In this document: positions 1 through 11,532 of the stretch, piece by piece
How positions within the stretch are numbered: the first letter of the stretch is position 1
How the letters are laid out: the number at the start of each line of letters is the position of its first letter
NCBI GenBank assembly: GCA_031472005.1
Contig: PZJY01000002.1
Span: 434,001-498,000 of the forward strand
DNA from: Tetracladium setigerum
Taxonomy: Eukaryota > Ascomycota > Leotiomycetes > Helotiales
Direction of reading: 5' to 3'
Length of the DNA: 64,000 bases
Program-made: the position numbers and the translations under genes
The notes under the pieces: generated by a model
Told to the model about the DNA's origin: nothing
The model's input: only the letters and a program-made list of their open reading frames with translations
Databases searched by the model: none

Positions 1-1762
1 TCTCTTGGAGCATTTTGAGGTTACGGGAAAGTGGATTGAGGATGGATTGGCGTCGAAGGATGGGGTTGTGTTTGTTCATTGGTATGTATGGTTGTTGTTT
101 GTCTTTCTACTTCTTTGCACGTGTTTTTTTGTCGGGAGTGGAAAAGGGAGATATTTGCCTAGGCTTTCAAGATCTTGTGATTTCGGTTGATAGGAATAGG
201 GTATTAGGGGTTCTCAAAGTTGAGAAGTCAATAGACAATTGGGAGTCTGGGACGTGTGTCGGGGTTGAAAATGAAGGATGTGGGCTGCAGAAGTTCTCTG
301 TTCCTCTATAAGACCTGTGCCTAGTTCAAAGTTGCATGGACAGGAGTTTAAAATAGGTATGGTAAGTTGTCTTTCAATCGTTGACGCAACGCGGAATCTG
401 AGGGTTCTTTGAAGTCTCTAAGACTTGGTCTCACGAGAGTTTTACTTTTTGGCTCTCACCAGGAAGGAGATATTGTTTTGTTACAGTTACTTGACTTCTT
501 ATTCATGAGAAATCTGTTTGCTTTCCGTGCACTTTTCAATCTGAAAGTTTAAATTCTCAATTGTATCAAAGATCATTCCTAGTCAAGTTTTGCAAGTGCC
601 CTCTCCCATCACAACGCTTCATCTCACAGTCACATCTCTCATCATCATCATCATTATCATCATCTCATATTAAAGCGCTGACCACTCACCCCACCCCAGT
701 CTGATGGGAATATCCCGATCCGTCACCCTCATTCTCGCCTACCTCCTCCGCCTCAACCGCGCAAACCCAAACTACACACCCACCATCGCCCTCGACACAC
801 TTCGCCAATCCCGCTCCATCGCCTGTCCAAACGATGGCTTCATGGCCCAACTCCATCTCTATAAAGCCATGGGCTGTCCCGCTGACATTGAAGGTCATCC
901 AAAGTATCAGCGATGGATGTACATGCGCGGGGTGGAATTGGCTAATGCAGCGAATATGGCACCAGATTATATCCTGTTTGAGGATGAAGATGAAGAGGCG
1001 GAGAAGAAGGGGGGCGAGGAGGAGAAGAAGGGGGCGAGGAGGAGAGGGAGGTTGAGTTGAGGTGTAGGAAGTGTCGGTTCGTTATCCCTTCTCTTTTATG
1101 TCATTTACATATCCACTCAAATATTTCATGTTTACTCCCGTCGATACTTGACTTTTTCTCGCTTGCATATAAATCCACCACTAATTCTTCTTCTCCCTCT
1201 CTTTTTTTATATTTACTATTACGCAATTTACTAACTCCAAACCATCCAACCCAGTCGCACATTAGCAACAACACCCTACCTAACCACCCACCTCCCCAAA
1301 ACAACCTACCACCCTCCACCCTCCCCTCCACCACCACCACCGCACCCATCTCCTCCCTCCCCCCAGCACCAACCCACAACCTCTGCACCCACCACTTCCT
1401 GCACCCACTCTCCTGGATGCGCCCCGAACTCGAACAGGGTCTTCTCTCAGGACGTCTGGAATGCCCAAATGCCAAGTGCAAGGCCATGCTCGGTCGCTAT
1501 GCTTGGCAGGGTATGAAATGCAGTTGTGGGATCTGGGTTTGTCCGGCGTTTAGTCTGCAGAAGGGGAGGGTGGATGAGGTTAGTATGAGGAGGGCGGCCG
1601 CCGGGGAGGTGAAGGGGGGGTTGGTGGTGATACTTTGGTTAGTGGTGGTGGTATTGGTGCTGGGGGGAGGGAAGCGGAAGCGGAAGCGGAATTGAGGATG
1701 CGGTGAGAGCTTTGGGGATTAGGATGCCACCAGGGATGAAAAAGAGTGAGCAAAGTTTGTGA
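1..1762 (+). CDS. YVH1: Dual-specificity phosphatase Yvh1, 5' end cut by window edge
   Basis: Yvh1 is a dual-specificity phosphatase whose C-terminal zinc-binding domain works in late 60S ribosome maturation. Exons read <1-81, 700-1076 and 1255-1762. Joining 81 to 700 creates the phosphatase loop HCLMGISRS (C-x5-R). The text then runs through the conserved QRWMYMRGVELA stretch and an acidic linker to CRKCR. Joining 1076 to 1255 gives CRRTLATTPYL, as in fungal homologues. The zinc domain follows (CTHHFLHPLSWM, CPNAKC, CSCG), and the tail GIRMPPGM is typical of the family. The frame is broken four times: at the G run 1030-1034, in the C-rich stretch 1290-1380, and at the G runs 1614-1620 and 1662-1667. 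Each break fits one missing base, and together they return to the starting frame. The first intron, 618 bp, is long for this genome. Family assignment is firm; whether the breaks are real is not known. Confidence 0.9.
1000..1040 (+). repeat. Two-copy tandem repeat with unequal G runs inside YVH1
   Basis: A unit of about 20 bp (GAGAAGAAG, then a G run, then CGAGGA) occurs twice in a row in the acidic linker of YVH1. The first copy has six G (1009-1014) and keeps the frame. The second has five (1030-1034) and throws the downstream zinc domain out of frame. Confidence 0.75.
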
Positions 1763-4227
1763 TTACTGGATCATTTTGAGATCATGCTGGGCTGATGGGT
1801 TGATGATGGTGGTACAGTCGAGTTAGGAAAGAAAAAGGCGTGCGTTCGTGATTTCGTACAGTACTGTATCCGTACACACGCACATACATGCCACGACAGA
1901 TGACAGCCCAGGAAAAAAAGCTTCTGCAAAAACAGGAAATACATGATGATGACCTCTCACTTGCAGCTTACCCTTCAAGCCTTCGTTCGGATGAGTTCGT
2001 CCTTTCCACGAATAGAGTTGAGCCCGTAGCTGCACGGCTCGCTCCCTCATTACTCATTACTCAACGCATCGTAACGCTGACCGGCACGCACCGGTTCGGG
2101 CCATTGTCATTTGTTTCCCTCTCTATCGAAAAGAGATTCTCTTGAATCCTCTTATCTCTTTTTCCCCCCAAAAACTTCTTGTCAGATGTGTGATAGTAGA
2201 TCCATAGTTCGTGAAAGGTGGTTGGTCTATCCAGCATAAGCATCGTACCGAGATGTAGGTAGTGATCCTCCCTTCCATTCCGAACTCCAGTCAGCCACCT
2301 GCGTGCAGGATAATCGCCGTTGATTTACATTGGAGCCTTGGATTGGAAATCGAGTAAGAGAAATTTATGAGTAATATAGAGTAGGGATGCCGAGTAAGAA
2401 GGCACAATAGGGCTGATGACATCCGTGATCCGTGGATCCATGTTTCATGCCAGACAGAGAGAATAAGCAGTGCCAAGACATTTGCCTATGGATGTCAGAC
2501 TAAGGATAGGATAGGCTATTGGCGTTGCCATGCAAAAAGACTGCTTTTCAAACACAGTCTCTATCACATCAGAAGGGTCAGCTTGAGGACTGGGTCTTCT
2601 GTTTCTAGTTTAGTTTTCCCGGCAACTCAAAATGGGGGAGCGATGGATGTCATGAAAAGTAGGCGTGATAGCCTATGTCCACCCGTTCCAAGGGAGATTG
2701 AAATGTGATATTGGTAAGGTGTTGCTATTTGCGTCCGAAAACGCGGGGAAACCTGTTCTTGGTTTTTCCTTATGGATAGAGGACAACCTCCGGTTGGTTG
2801 GTTGCTGGATATTTTCTTTTTTATAACAAAAGTCGACCCCACTGAACCCTACCTCACTCAACATGTTAGCCAGGTAAATGTCTTGGTCATTGCCCCCAAA
2901 AATTATTGGATTTTGACTTTGAAAACGCCTTCTAAGTTTTCATACAAGGGATAGATAGTAATAAAGCTCACCCGCATTAATATTACACAGCGGCAGAAGT
3001 ACAGCAACTTTTCACGAACTGTGCTGATATCTGTGGGAACCACCGTCGGTCCGTCAGACGGCCCATGCCATCTTACTGTACAATTGATCTGACACTTACA
3101 TCTTCCCCGCCCACTTCGACGTTTGAAGATCCACGGAGATAACGCTAGCAGTCATACTGTACTGTACTGTGCCTCACCGAAGCGTTCATTGCAGGCCTCA
3201 TATGCTGTCGCATTAAGAAGAAAAATTGCATGGCAGCCGATTCGTGTGCTAGAACTGCGGTTGTTCTTCTGGAAATATCAAGCGAAGGCTGACAAGTGGA
3301 GTTTTTCGTGAACGCCTCGTTCTCGCTTATGGAGGGGTGGGTGACTCTTGTCTTCAGCATGCCACATGGGGGCTAGCTGTCGCCTTGTAGGTTGAAGTTC
3401 CGTAAGCACTAAGAAATGAGGCCGCATGTAAAGCCGAAAAGGCATAGGAAGGGAAAGGTAGGGTAAAGAGAAGTTCTTCAGATATCTCCATGTTGTTTTG
3501 TTGTGTTTGAAAGGTCACGAATAAGAGATCCAGAACAACTAGTTCAAGCGATTTCTTTAAAAGTGACGACCGATTCATCCCCGCCTTTGAAACGGAGAAT
3601 GACTTCAGCCTGCGACTACCGAGCGAGAATCACGATTAAACCATGAGGATAGGCACAAGGAAGACAACCCGAAGCCCAGCAAAAACCAATAGCACCCATG
3701 CTCAGCCAGAATCCTGGGCGCCCGAACCGGTCGATCATGATTTGGTAGGGGTACGTACTAATTAACTACATGGCTGGGGGCCAAAAAGCAGTAAGCACTT
3801 GCAAGAGAGGGAGGGCACAGAAAATTCGCAATATTCCATGCCCCAGATGTGCCTGTGACGTGTCGTTCGACTTCGGATGCAGGTATTTTGACCTGGTCGG
3901 ACGTTGATACTTAATGGGTGTTGATGTTGCATATGATATTTTATGATACCACCAGACCATGGCAAGTTTCATCAATGCTCACTCTTCGCTGACTGCGTCT
4001 CACACATCCTCCTTCAGGATTCTCGAAAACAATATCCGACGAGAACCCCTGGCTCCGATCTAATCGGTCTCACCGAAAATCTGGGGAAGCGTAAGCGCAA
4101 GCCGTCGGCCGCCCACCGGTGGATTGTTATCCTGGTCAACCGGTCAAAGTTAAACAGTGGTGGTCACATGATGTACAAGCGTGGTCCGGCGAGTAAGTTG
4201 AAAATTATTGAAGTTCGAAGTTTGCGG
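1763..4227. other. Gene-poor intergenic stretch, about 2.5 kb
   Basis: No open frame here has a recognisable domain, a plausible intron pattern or coding-like composition. It lies between the 3' end of YVH1 and the 3' end of VFA1, so it is downstream of both genes. A short CTGTACTGTACTGT tract lies near 3157. I see no RNA gene or transposon. Confidence 0.55.
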
Positions 4228-4871
4228 TTAGGGAAGACCTGTTGGTACTTGTGGGAAAAGATTTGGGTTCTGTAATCTCTCTCGATTCCGCCTCGCTACT
4301 TCGGCAGCTCGTTTTTTGTCGATTCGTTGTTGGAAGAAGGTCTTCTGCAACGCAAATACTCGGGGTTCTTCCTCAGGAGTAACTGGTGCGGCTTCGTCCG
4401 ACTTTTTCTATGTAAATGTTAATCAAAGAATTGCACGTGGAGGAGAGAGTAGTAGTGAATACTTTATCCTCGGTCTTCTGTTCCTCCTTCTTCTCACTCG
4501 TTTTGGAGTCCTTGTCTGCATCTTTCCTTTCTTTCTCCTTCTCCTTCTCCTTCTTCCTCTTCTGCTTTTCTTCGAATTCCTTCTTTACCAATTCTACTTC
4601 GGCGTCCATTTCTTTCTTCTTTTTGGCGGCGACAGCAGCTTCATCAATGATTGGTAGTGCGAACTGCTTGTCTTTCAAATGGCTGGCGCAGACATAGAAG
4701 AAGTCCTTGAACAATGATCAATAGAAATTCAGAGATTGAGAACCTTCTACACACCTTGTTCTCAGCAGTCACCATGACACTGGATGATGGCTTGTAACAA
4801 ATCGTACATGGTTTAGCAGCCGTATCGGCAACCTTTCGGTGAGTGTAGACATTGGGAAAGGGCGACGCCAT
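4228..4871 (-). CDS. VFA1: Vps4-associated protein 1 (DUF1742 family)
   Basis: Vfa1 binds the AAA ATPase Vps4 and supports its activity in ESCRT-III disassembly at endosomes. The CDS is complement(4228-4407, 4463-4705, 4755-4871), giving 179 aa with no frame break. The N-terminus holds a zinc knuckle: CTIC at residues 22-25 and, just after the first intron, DFFYVCASH with C45 and H48. A Lys/Glu-rich helical middle follows. The C-terminus (VFALQKTFFQQRIDKKR, then RRNRERLQNP) matches the conserved Vps4-contacting end of the family. The introns are 49 and 55 bp, both GT-AG. The gene is divergent from ARG4 across about 420 bp. This is one of the few genes in the window that reads cleanly. Confidence 0.9.
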
Positions 4872-5290
4872 TATTAAGGTCCAAATGGTTAATACTTCGG
4901 GGATAAACCAACTTTGTACTGTTGTGAGATTTCAAAGGCAATGATTCCGTCTTCTAACTTCACTGCTGTTGCGGCTGAAAATGAAGCTGGCGATGCCGGA
5001 ATGTTGGTGATGTGATGTTGTCGTCGTTGTTGTTGTCGTCGGTCATGTGAAGTTCCACAGTTACAAGGCTGTCCTTTAGCCCCTCCAGTACCCGAAACAT
5101 CCCTGCAATCGCAGCTGGAGTCCACCAAAGATAATTTTGCTATCAGGCGCGATTGCGGAGGGAAAGAAAAGCATCACAAAAAAGAATTCAAAAGCACCAA
5201 TTCAACCACCAGAATTCCACAACTCAAACTTCTATAATTTTGAAGTATAGTTCAAAACATCGACCAATTGACTCCCAATCCCCTTCAATC
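4872..5290. promoter_or_regulatory. Shared divergent promoter region of VFA1 and ARG4
   Basis: These 419 bp separate the two start codons and must hold both upstream regions. The left part has repeated GTTGT/GTCGT triplets near 5015-5045. The part next to ARG4 is A/C-rich, like a fungal 5' leader. I see no arginine attenuator peptide uORF. A Cys-rich open frame on the minus strand (4889-5128) is not supported by anything else. Confidence 0.45.
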
Positions 5291-7098
5291 ATGGCTTCTC
5301 AACAAATCAGAGCTCCCGGCAGCAAGCCAGGAGAGAATATGTTGTGGGGAGGACGCTTCACAGGTTTGACTCACAAACATGTTGAATGCGAAATTGACCA
5401 TAATACTAACACTTTCGCAGGCGGACTCGATCCTCTCATGGTCTCCTACAACGAGTCCATCTACTACGACCGCGCTTTCCACAGCCAGGACATCCGTGGC
5501 TCAATTGCCTGGGCTCGTGCTAATCACAATGTTGGCATCCTCACCGCAGAGGAGTTCGCCGCCATTGAGGAAGGCTTGAACAAGGTGGAGCAAGAGTGGG
5601 TTGATGGCACATTCAAGATCATCCCTGGAGTCGACGAGGATATTCACACTGCCAACGAGAGACGACTGGGAGAGATCATTGGCAAGGACATTGGAGGCAA
5701 GCTTCACACTGGCCGCAGCCGTAATGAGCAGGTGGCTACGGACATGCGATTGTGGTTGAGGGATGAGTTGAGGACCATCGAGGGATACTTGGTCGACTTT
5801 TTGAAGGTTACCACTGCTAGGGCAGAGAAGGAGATTGATCACATCATGCCTGGATACACACATTTGCAAAGAGCTCAGCCCATCCGTTGGAGTCATTGGA
5901 TGCTGTCCTATGCTATGGCTTTTGCCTCTGATCTGGAGCGACTTCGCGAGGTTATCAAGCGTGTGAATCAATCGCCTTTAGGTGCAGGTGCATTGGCTGG
6001 CAATACTTTTGGATTGGATCGTCAAGCTATGGCCAAGGAGCTTGGTTTTGAAGGACTCATGTGGAACTCTATGGCTGCAGTCTCATCCCGTGGTATGTGT
6101 TCCTTGACATCAAATCATGTCTCTACAACATCAGTTTGCTAATTGGACCTTAGATTTCGTTGTTGAGGCCATGCAATGGGGTTCGACCTTGATGTCTCAC
6201 ATTTCTCGATGGGCCGAGGATTTGATCATCTATTCGACTGGCGAGTTTGCATACGTTAGATTGGCAGATGCCTATAGCACAGGATCTTCTTTGATGCCAC
6301 AAAAGAAGAACCCAGATAGTCTGGAATTGCTTCGTGGAAAGTCGGGACGTGCCTTTGGACAAATGGCTGGTTTGATGATGACCATCAAGGGCTTGGCATC
6401 AACATACAATAGTTCGTTTCTCATCTTCCCCATCCGTGAACATTCACTAACCGGACGTCTCTAGAGGAGTAAGCATATTCTAAGAATTGAGATTGTTATC
6501 ATGGAGATTAGAGCTTGAGATCGGACTTCAGAAGCCGCATCTGTTCATTCAGATACTTTCTCTCTCTTTCATCTTACCCGGCCGAAACAGCACTAACATT
6601 CATTTCTATCTAGTCTCCAAGAATCCATGAACCTATGTTAGACCACGTCAAGACCGTCGGAGACAGTATCCAAATCGCAACCGGCGTCCTCTCCACTCTC
6701 AGCATCAACCCTGAAAAGATGAAGGCTTCGCTCGAGTATGTCATCTCTCCATCTTCCTTTCGCATCCCTTCATTCTCCTTCACCTTTACTAATTACTACT
6801 TTCATAATAGTCCCTTCATGATCGCTACCGATCTTGCAGACTACCTCGTGCGCAAAGGCGTTCCATTCCGCACCACCCACCACATTTCAGGCCAATGTGT
6901 CGCCTTCTCCGAGAAGACCGGCACTCCAATGGACAAAATGACCGTATCAGATTTCAAGGGAATCGACTCCCGCTTCGGCGATGATATTCTTGATGTCTTT
7001 GACTACGAGCACAGTGTTGAGATGCACTCTGCTCCTGGTGGACAGCAAGGAAATCGGTACTGGAGCAGATTGAGGTGTTGAAGACGATCTTGGGATGA
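5291..7098 (+). CDS. ARG4: Argininosuccinate lyase
   Basis: This enzyme cleaves argininosuccinate to arginine and fumarate, the last step of arginine synthesis. The exons are 5291-5363, 5421-6092, 6154-6411, 6465-6468, 6614-6735 and 6811-7098. The joined product is about 472 aa, normal for the family. Visible motifs are LWGGRFTGGLDP at the start, HTGRSRNEQ, the fumarase/lyase signature GSSLMPQKKNPD, and HHISGQCVAFSEKTG near the end. The fourth exon is only 4 nt (AGGA); it restores the invariant STYNKDLQES. Two single bases are missing: one in ATGAACC at 6627-6631, which would otherwise read QES-M-EPMLDHV, and one at 7040-7041 before ACAGC. With the second restored, the end reads GGTARKSVLEQIEV. 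Without those bases the enzyme would end early. A required arginine gene is unlikely to be dead, so sequencing error is preferred. Confidence 0.92.
6465..6468 (+). other. ARG4: Four-nucleotide microexon of ARG4
   Basis: AGGA lies between an intron ending CACTAACCGGACGTCTCTAG and an intron starting GTAAGC. Spliced as A|AGGA|T it yields the conserved Asn-Lys-Asp of the lyase. A single intron 6412-6613 instead gives a stop within a few codons. Confidence 0.65.
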
Positions 7099-7568
7099 GA
7101 GTGATCGGAGGTTTCAATATTTCATGGCATTCGGTTGCTGGAACTTGAATTAAGAGCTATAAACAGATAATTAAAACGTTATTATTATGAGAAAAAGAAA
7201 ATTGGTGTATAAAAGCGTGGTTACTCTACTTGAATGGCGGTAGATTGGGTGGATGGAGTATTAGGTATCCAACTTTTAGCTATTGGTTACAGAGCTTTAG
7301 TAAATTACTTTACTCCCATGAGAATCTCATAAACTGCACACACTTGATCCAACATATTTGCGAGATGTAGAGCAGGCAAGTGTCAAAAAACCGGCAATCA
7401 AAGTCAATAAACTACCCAATCGAGCAAAATCTTCATTGGTCAGCAGCCCAGCCAATCACCGTTCCGGGATATAATTTATTTCAATATCAACACTCCGAAT
7501 CGCATCATCACAACCTCACGGCTTCTCTCTTCCATCGTCCCAATCCAAAACCACAACACAAACCCAAA
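7099..7568. promoter_or_regulatory. ARG4 3' end and CYC3 upstream region
   Basis: An A/T-rich stretch just after the ARG4 stop (ATTAAAACGTTATTATTATG around 7172) fits a 3' end region. A TATAATTTAT element at about 7472 lies roughly 100 bp before the CYC3 start and is a plausible TATA-like box. Nothing else is recognised. Confidence 0.4.
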
Positions 7569-8589
7569 ATGTCCACTGACCCATCCTCCACCATCTCCCC
7601 CGCTCCGGTCGAAGCCTGCCCAGTCGACCACGCAACGCGACAAGCATGGCTCAAGAACAACGGACCGAAATCCACTCCATTCGCACCCACCAGCACAAGC
7701 AGCAGTAACAAACTTCCTCTTCCAACCTCCTCACCAAGCTGTTCCTCCACCGACCTCGACAAGACACAATCGCCATCTTCTCCTACAAACTCTCAAGCCA
7801 GCGCAACAAGCGGAGGAATATTCTCCTGGTTCCGCTCGCCATTCTCATCTTCCTCAAATGCGAAAACAGCTACAGCTACAGCTACAACACCAACATCCAC
7901 ATCTTCACTCGGAACACAACGCGAAATCTCTACCATCCCACGGGCATCCACCACCGTCCCCGACGGTCATGGCTCTCTCCCCCTACCTCCGCAAACAGCG
8001 AGATAGAATCCGGATCCCATGATTCCGGCAACTGGGTGTACCCATCGGAGAAGATGTTCTTTGAGGCAATGAAGCGGAAAGGGTATAATAATACGGATGC
8101 CAAGGAGATGAAGACGGTGGTGCCGATTCACAATGCTGTTAATGAGCGCGCGTGGAAGGAGATTAGGGAGTGGGAGAGGCCGTGGGGGGCCGAGAGCAAG
8201 TATGTCTCTTTATATATATATATGTTTCTTTCCTTCTTTCTTGGATTTGTTTCTTTCTTTAATCTTTCTTCTTACCAACTTACCCACTAACAAAAACACC
8301 CCTCAGATGCGGCGGACCCAAACTCCACTCCTTCCTCGGCCTCTCGACCACCCTCTCGCCCAAAGCGCGCCTAAACTCCCTCCTGGGCTACACGGCGCCC
8401 TTCGATCGCCACGACTGGGTCGTGGATCGCTGCGGCACCAAGATAGAGTATATTATTGATTTTTATGCTGGCAAGGATGAGGCGGGGAAGAGTAACGGTC
8501 GTTTGAACTTTTATTTGGATGTTAGACCTAAGTTGAATACGTGGGAGGGGTGGAAGATGAGGGGTGCTAAGGCTGTTGGGTTGGTTTAG
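7569..8589 (+). CDS. CYC3: Holocytochrome c synthase (cytochrome c heme lyase)
   Basis: The enzyme attaches heme to apocytochrome c in the mitochondrial intermembrane space. The exons are 7569-8199 and 8307-8589, separated by a 107 bp intron carrying a TA microsatellite. The N-terminus has the heme-regulatory CPVDH motif followed by a Ser/Thr/Pro-rich spacer. The core is REISTIPRA, then NWVYPSEKMFFEAMKRK, then after the intron CGGPKLHSFLG, GYTAPFDRHDWVVDRCG and FYLDVRPKLNTWEGW. All are hallmarks of the family. One base appears to be missing in the C run 7979-7983; with it the product is about 304 aa. CYT2 (the cytochrome c1 lyase) is closely related and cannot be fully excluded. Confidence 0.9.
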
Positions 8590-9229
8590 ATTTGGGGCTT
8601 GGATGAGCAGAAAGGGAAGGGAGGGGGAGAGTTAGAGGAAAGGGGGAGAGCGAGTGTATTTTTTGTAAGAAAAGAAAAAGGGGGGGCTGTTTGAGTAGGC
8701 ACCTACCTGGGTAGGTTAGGTTTGCGATGTGTAGATATTGTGTAATTATTACAAGTTGGAGTTTTAAAGAGGTAGGCTAAGATAGAGAGGGGATGACTTG
8801 GGCTGGTGGATGGAGGTGATTGTTTATTTATTGTTGTGGAGGACGAAAATATCGCCACTTTTACGACTAACAAGGGTGCTGTACTATTTTAAAAAAGAAT
8901 ATTCTAGATATGTATCAATATTATATTGTATAGTAAGTATACTTTTTTGCCAAAAATATGGCCATCAGCTAACCCGAACCCGAGAACAAGAAGATCTTGT
9001 CATAAGAAACCAAACAAAAATGGTAAGATTTTACATGAAAGTAAGTAAGGACTTTCAAGACCTGAGAATATAGTTTCCATTTTTGTGTGGGCATGAAGGG
9101 TATCTACCTAAGATTACATTATCATTTATGATCTAGGACATCTTACTGCTTCGAGTCCTGTGTCGCTTCCTAAGTAAGGTACGGAGCCTAGGTACTTTAG
9201 GTACTGTACTTTACCCATTCACTCTCATT
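8590..9229. other. Convergent intergenic region CYC3 / RUS gene
   Basis: Both flanking genes end here. The first part is G-rich on the plus strand (AAAGGGGGGGC near 8671). The middle is A/T-rich (8880-8960). CCTACCTGGGTAGG near 8702 and CCTAGGTACTTTAGGTAC near 9187 are copies of a CCTA/TAGG motif that recurs between genes in this window. No coding signal seen. Confidence 0.45.
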
Positions 9230-11532
9230 CTAATCATCACTAATCTCCCTCCTCTCGTTCCTCTCACTCTCCTCATACTCTTCACTTCCCGCCTCACCCA
9301 CCCTCTTAATCCTAACTCTCCACCTCTCCCCCACCGTGACCATAGCATCAACGTCATGATTCCAGCTCTCAGCTTCCAGCAGATGTAGTACATCCCCCCA
9401 CAGCATCTGCACACAACCAGCCGTTACCCACAGTGCACGCCACATCTTCTCATCCGCTCCTACTACTTCCCTCTGCTGCTCGCCGCCATGTTTGGAATCC
9501 TCAAACGGTGGTGGTGGTGGTGGTGGTACGCCCCCCTGTTCTTGGTGCGTCGCAAACACATGATCTAAATTGTCCTTCAGGTCCTCGCTGTCATCATATC
9601 GCAAGAGCAGAAATGCGTGGAACCATGCTTGCAGGTAGGTGTCTTGCTGATGCTCTTTAACCGAGATGAGAATGGTGTTGGTGGCGCGGTTAAGGAAGAG
9701 GATGTAGGGTAGTTTTTCGTAGATGTCGAGAAGGAGGGAGAGGGATGAGGTCTTGGATTTGTAGGCTCCGGATGTGGTCTTGTAGTGAGTTATTTGTGGG
9801 AGGGCATCCAGGATTGACGAGAGTCGAACTCCGACTTTACAGGATGCTAGGATTGTACCGTCGGTCCAGTGTAAGACATCACTTCGAAGAGTGAGGATTT
9901 GTTCTTTTTCGGAGACCTGCTTTGGGCGTAGCATATAGGTCCCGAATGGTAATCTAGGTGGCGGTACGCTTTTTCGGGGTTGATCGTTTGGGGGTTTGGG
10001 CGTTTCTTTGGGTCCTGACATGCTTAATACCATATTGGAGAAGAGAATGTTGGCCCGTTGTTGGTTGAGCGTGTCAAGGGTTACGGCGCGGACGGCGCAG
10101 TAGTTGGTGTACAGGTGAATGGAGAGGAGGAGGATGAGGGTGATCCAGGTTGTCGGTTTGGTAGTTATGTGGGTGATGACTACGCTGCCGACAAGCATAC
10201 CGAGGAGGGAGATTACGGTTTCTTGGGATGAATCTTTCTGTTTACATGTAAGCCTTTTGATTTCAAGTTTGAGATATTCTTGGGGCCGAAAGGAAAGGAA
10301 AACCAACCGCTGCTAGATCCGCAACATTTCCCTTCAATGCAAAATGCAAACTCAGACTAGCTTTTGAACTACCAGCAGCAATACCACAGAGTGCACGTAA
10401 GACACTGCTGCCGCTAAGTAGAATAACTCTTTGAGTTGTTGGTAGAGCTGGAGACAGACAATCAAGCAGCATGGCGCAATCATTGAACACGTCTGCTGCG
10501 AGACGGTAGAACTTACATTCTGCTTCAAGAGCGGGACCGAGACGGGACGCAAAGAGGATGGTAGCGAGGCGGCCGAGAGATTCTTGAAGGATGGAGAGGA
10601 GGAGGGCGTTGGTTGGTGTGGTGTGCGTTGATCCTACTCCAATGCCTAGAAGCAGGACACTTTAGTATGATGATCAATGTACTTTTGAGAAGAAGGAAAA
10701 GAACAATATCGAAGAGGATTCCAACAAAGCCGAACGCCTCGGGATGACTGAAGCGAAACGAAAGCTTACCTTCTAAAACGGCTCTTGAAGATAACATTCC
10801 TGCGATAGAGCTCGAGAAGGCTTGCAAAGAGTCCTGTTGATCAATCACAATCAACATCTCATGCTCTGTGATTCCGTCTCTTAAATCACATCCAAAACCC
10901 AAACCAACTCACATAAATCTGATACCTGTCAAACAAATCTTAGCAGCCGACCAACAAATCATTCTTTCTTTTCTTGAGACAGCATCACTCACTCCAAATA
11001 ATCCTCACTAACGCTCTCCGGGTATCCCACGGGCATGAATGCACTCATCAGAGACTTCCCATATCCCAAAGCCGTGCGTTGTTGCTTTTGAATCTGTGCC
11101 CACCCATCAATATCAACAATGAATCAAGGGGAATTAACACTTCGTAGATACACACCTTGACATCAATTCTCTCAGAGCCTTGATCTACTGATGACTTGCG
11201 GAAATATTCATAGATGAAACCCCGAGTTGGTCTCGCGGTCGATGTCTTCAAATAAGTCGTGACAAGCTTGTTGGTTTGGTCGAATTCTTGAATCTCAATT
11301 GTTTCTGTTTGAGGGCTGAGGAGAGGGGGGATTGAGAGTACGACATAGTTGGTGATTTGGAAGTCCCTCGTCCTTCTACGACGAGAGATAAGTCAGAGTA
11401 GCTTAGCGTAAGGAGATCAATTGGAGATTTAGAAGTTGCGATGAAATGGAGAGAGCTGTTCATCAAGCGAATCTGGAAATCAAAAGGTGTTGAAGTCGGC
11501 TGTAATGATAACACGTGATCAAGGTTTTTCAT
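9230..11532 (-). CDS. RUS/DUF647 family membrane protein (Vit_B6_photo domain)
   Basis: This is the fungal member of the ROOT UVB SENSITIVE family, membrane proteins linked in plants to vitamin B6 homeostasis and UV-B response. The fungal role is poorly known. Exons on the minus strand are 11156-11532, 10993-11093, 10913-10925, 10770-10833, 10308-10645 and 9230-10237. Conserved text, in order: RPTRGFIYEYFRKSSVD, PVGYPESVSEDYLEYQIYD, SLQAFSSSIAGMLSSRAVL, RLGPALEAECKFYRLAADV, VLRALCGIAAGSSKASL, KDSSQETVISLLGML, and the hydrophobic ITLILLLSIHLYTNY. The less conserved C-terminal third has a proline run. One exon is just 13 nt. One base is missing in the C run 11365-11367 (plus strand), which separates the N-terminal 55 residues from the DFQITNYVV frame. 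The product would be about 630 aa. Confidence 0.88.

Noticed and set aside
1057..1695. Separate gene made only of the YVH1 zinc domain
   Set aside because: The upstream phosphatase and this segment join in one protein once a G-run offset and an intron are allowed; the start would be a TTG inside the conserved CRKCR region.
4889..5128. Cys-rich open frame on the minus strand (CDCRDVSGTGG)
   Set aside because: It lies in the short promoter shared by VFA1 and ARG4, has no recognised domain, and its repeat-like GTTGT/GTCGT content explains the open frame.
6412..6613. A 2-nt microexon (GA) in ARG4 that keeps the downstream frame
   Set aside because: It would encode NRSPRIHEP in place of the invariant NKDLQESxEP; a 4-nt exon plus one missing base fits the protein far better.
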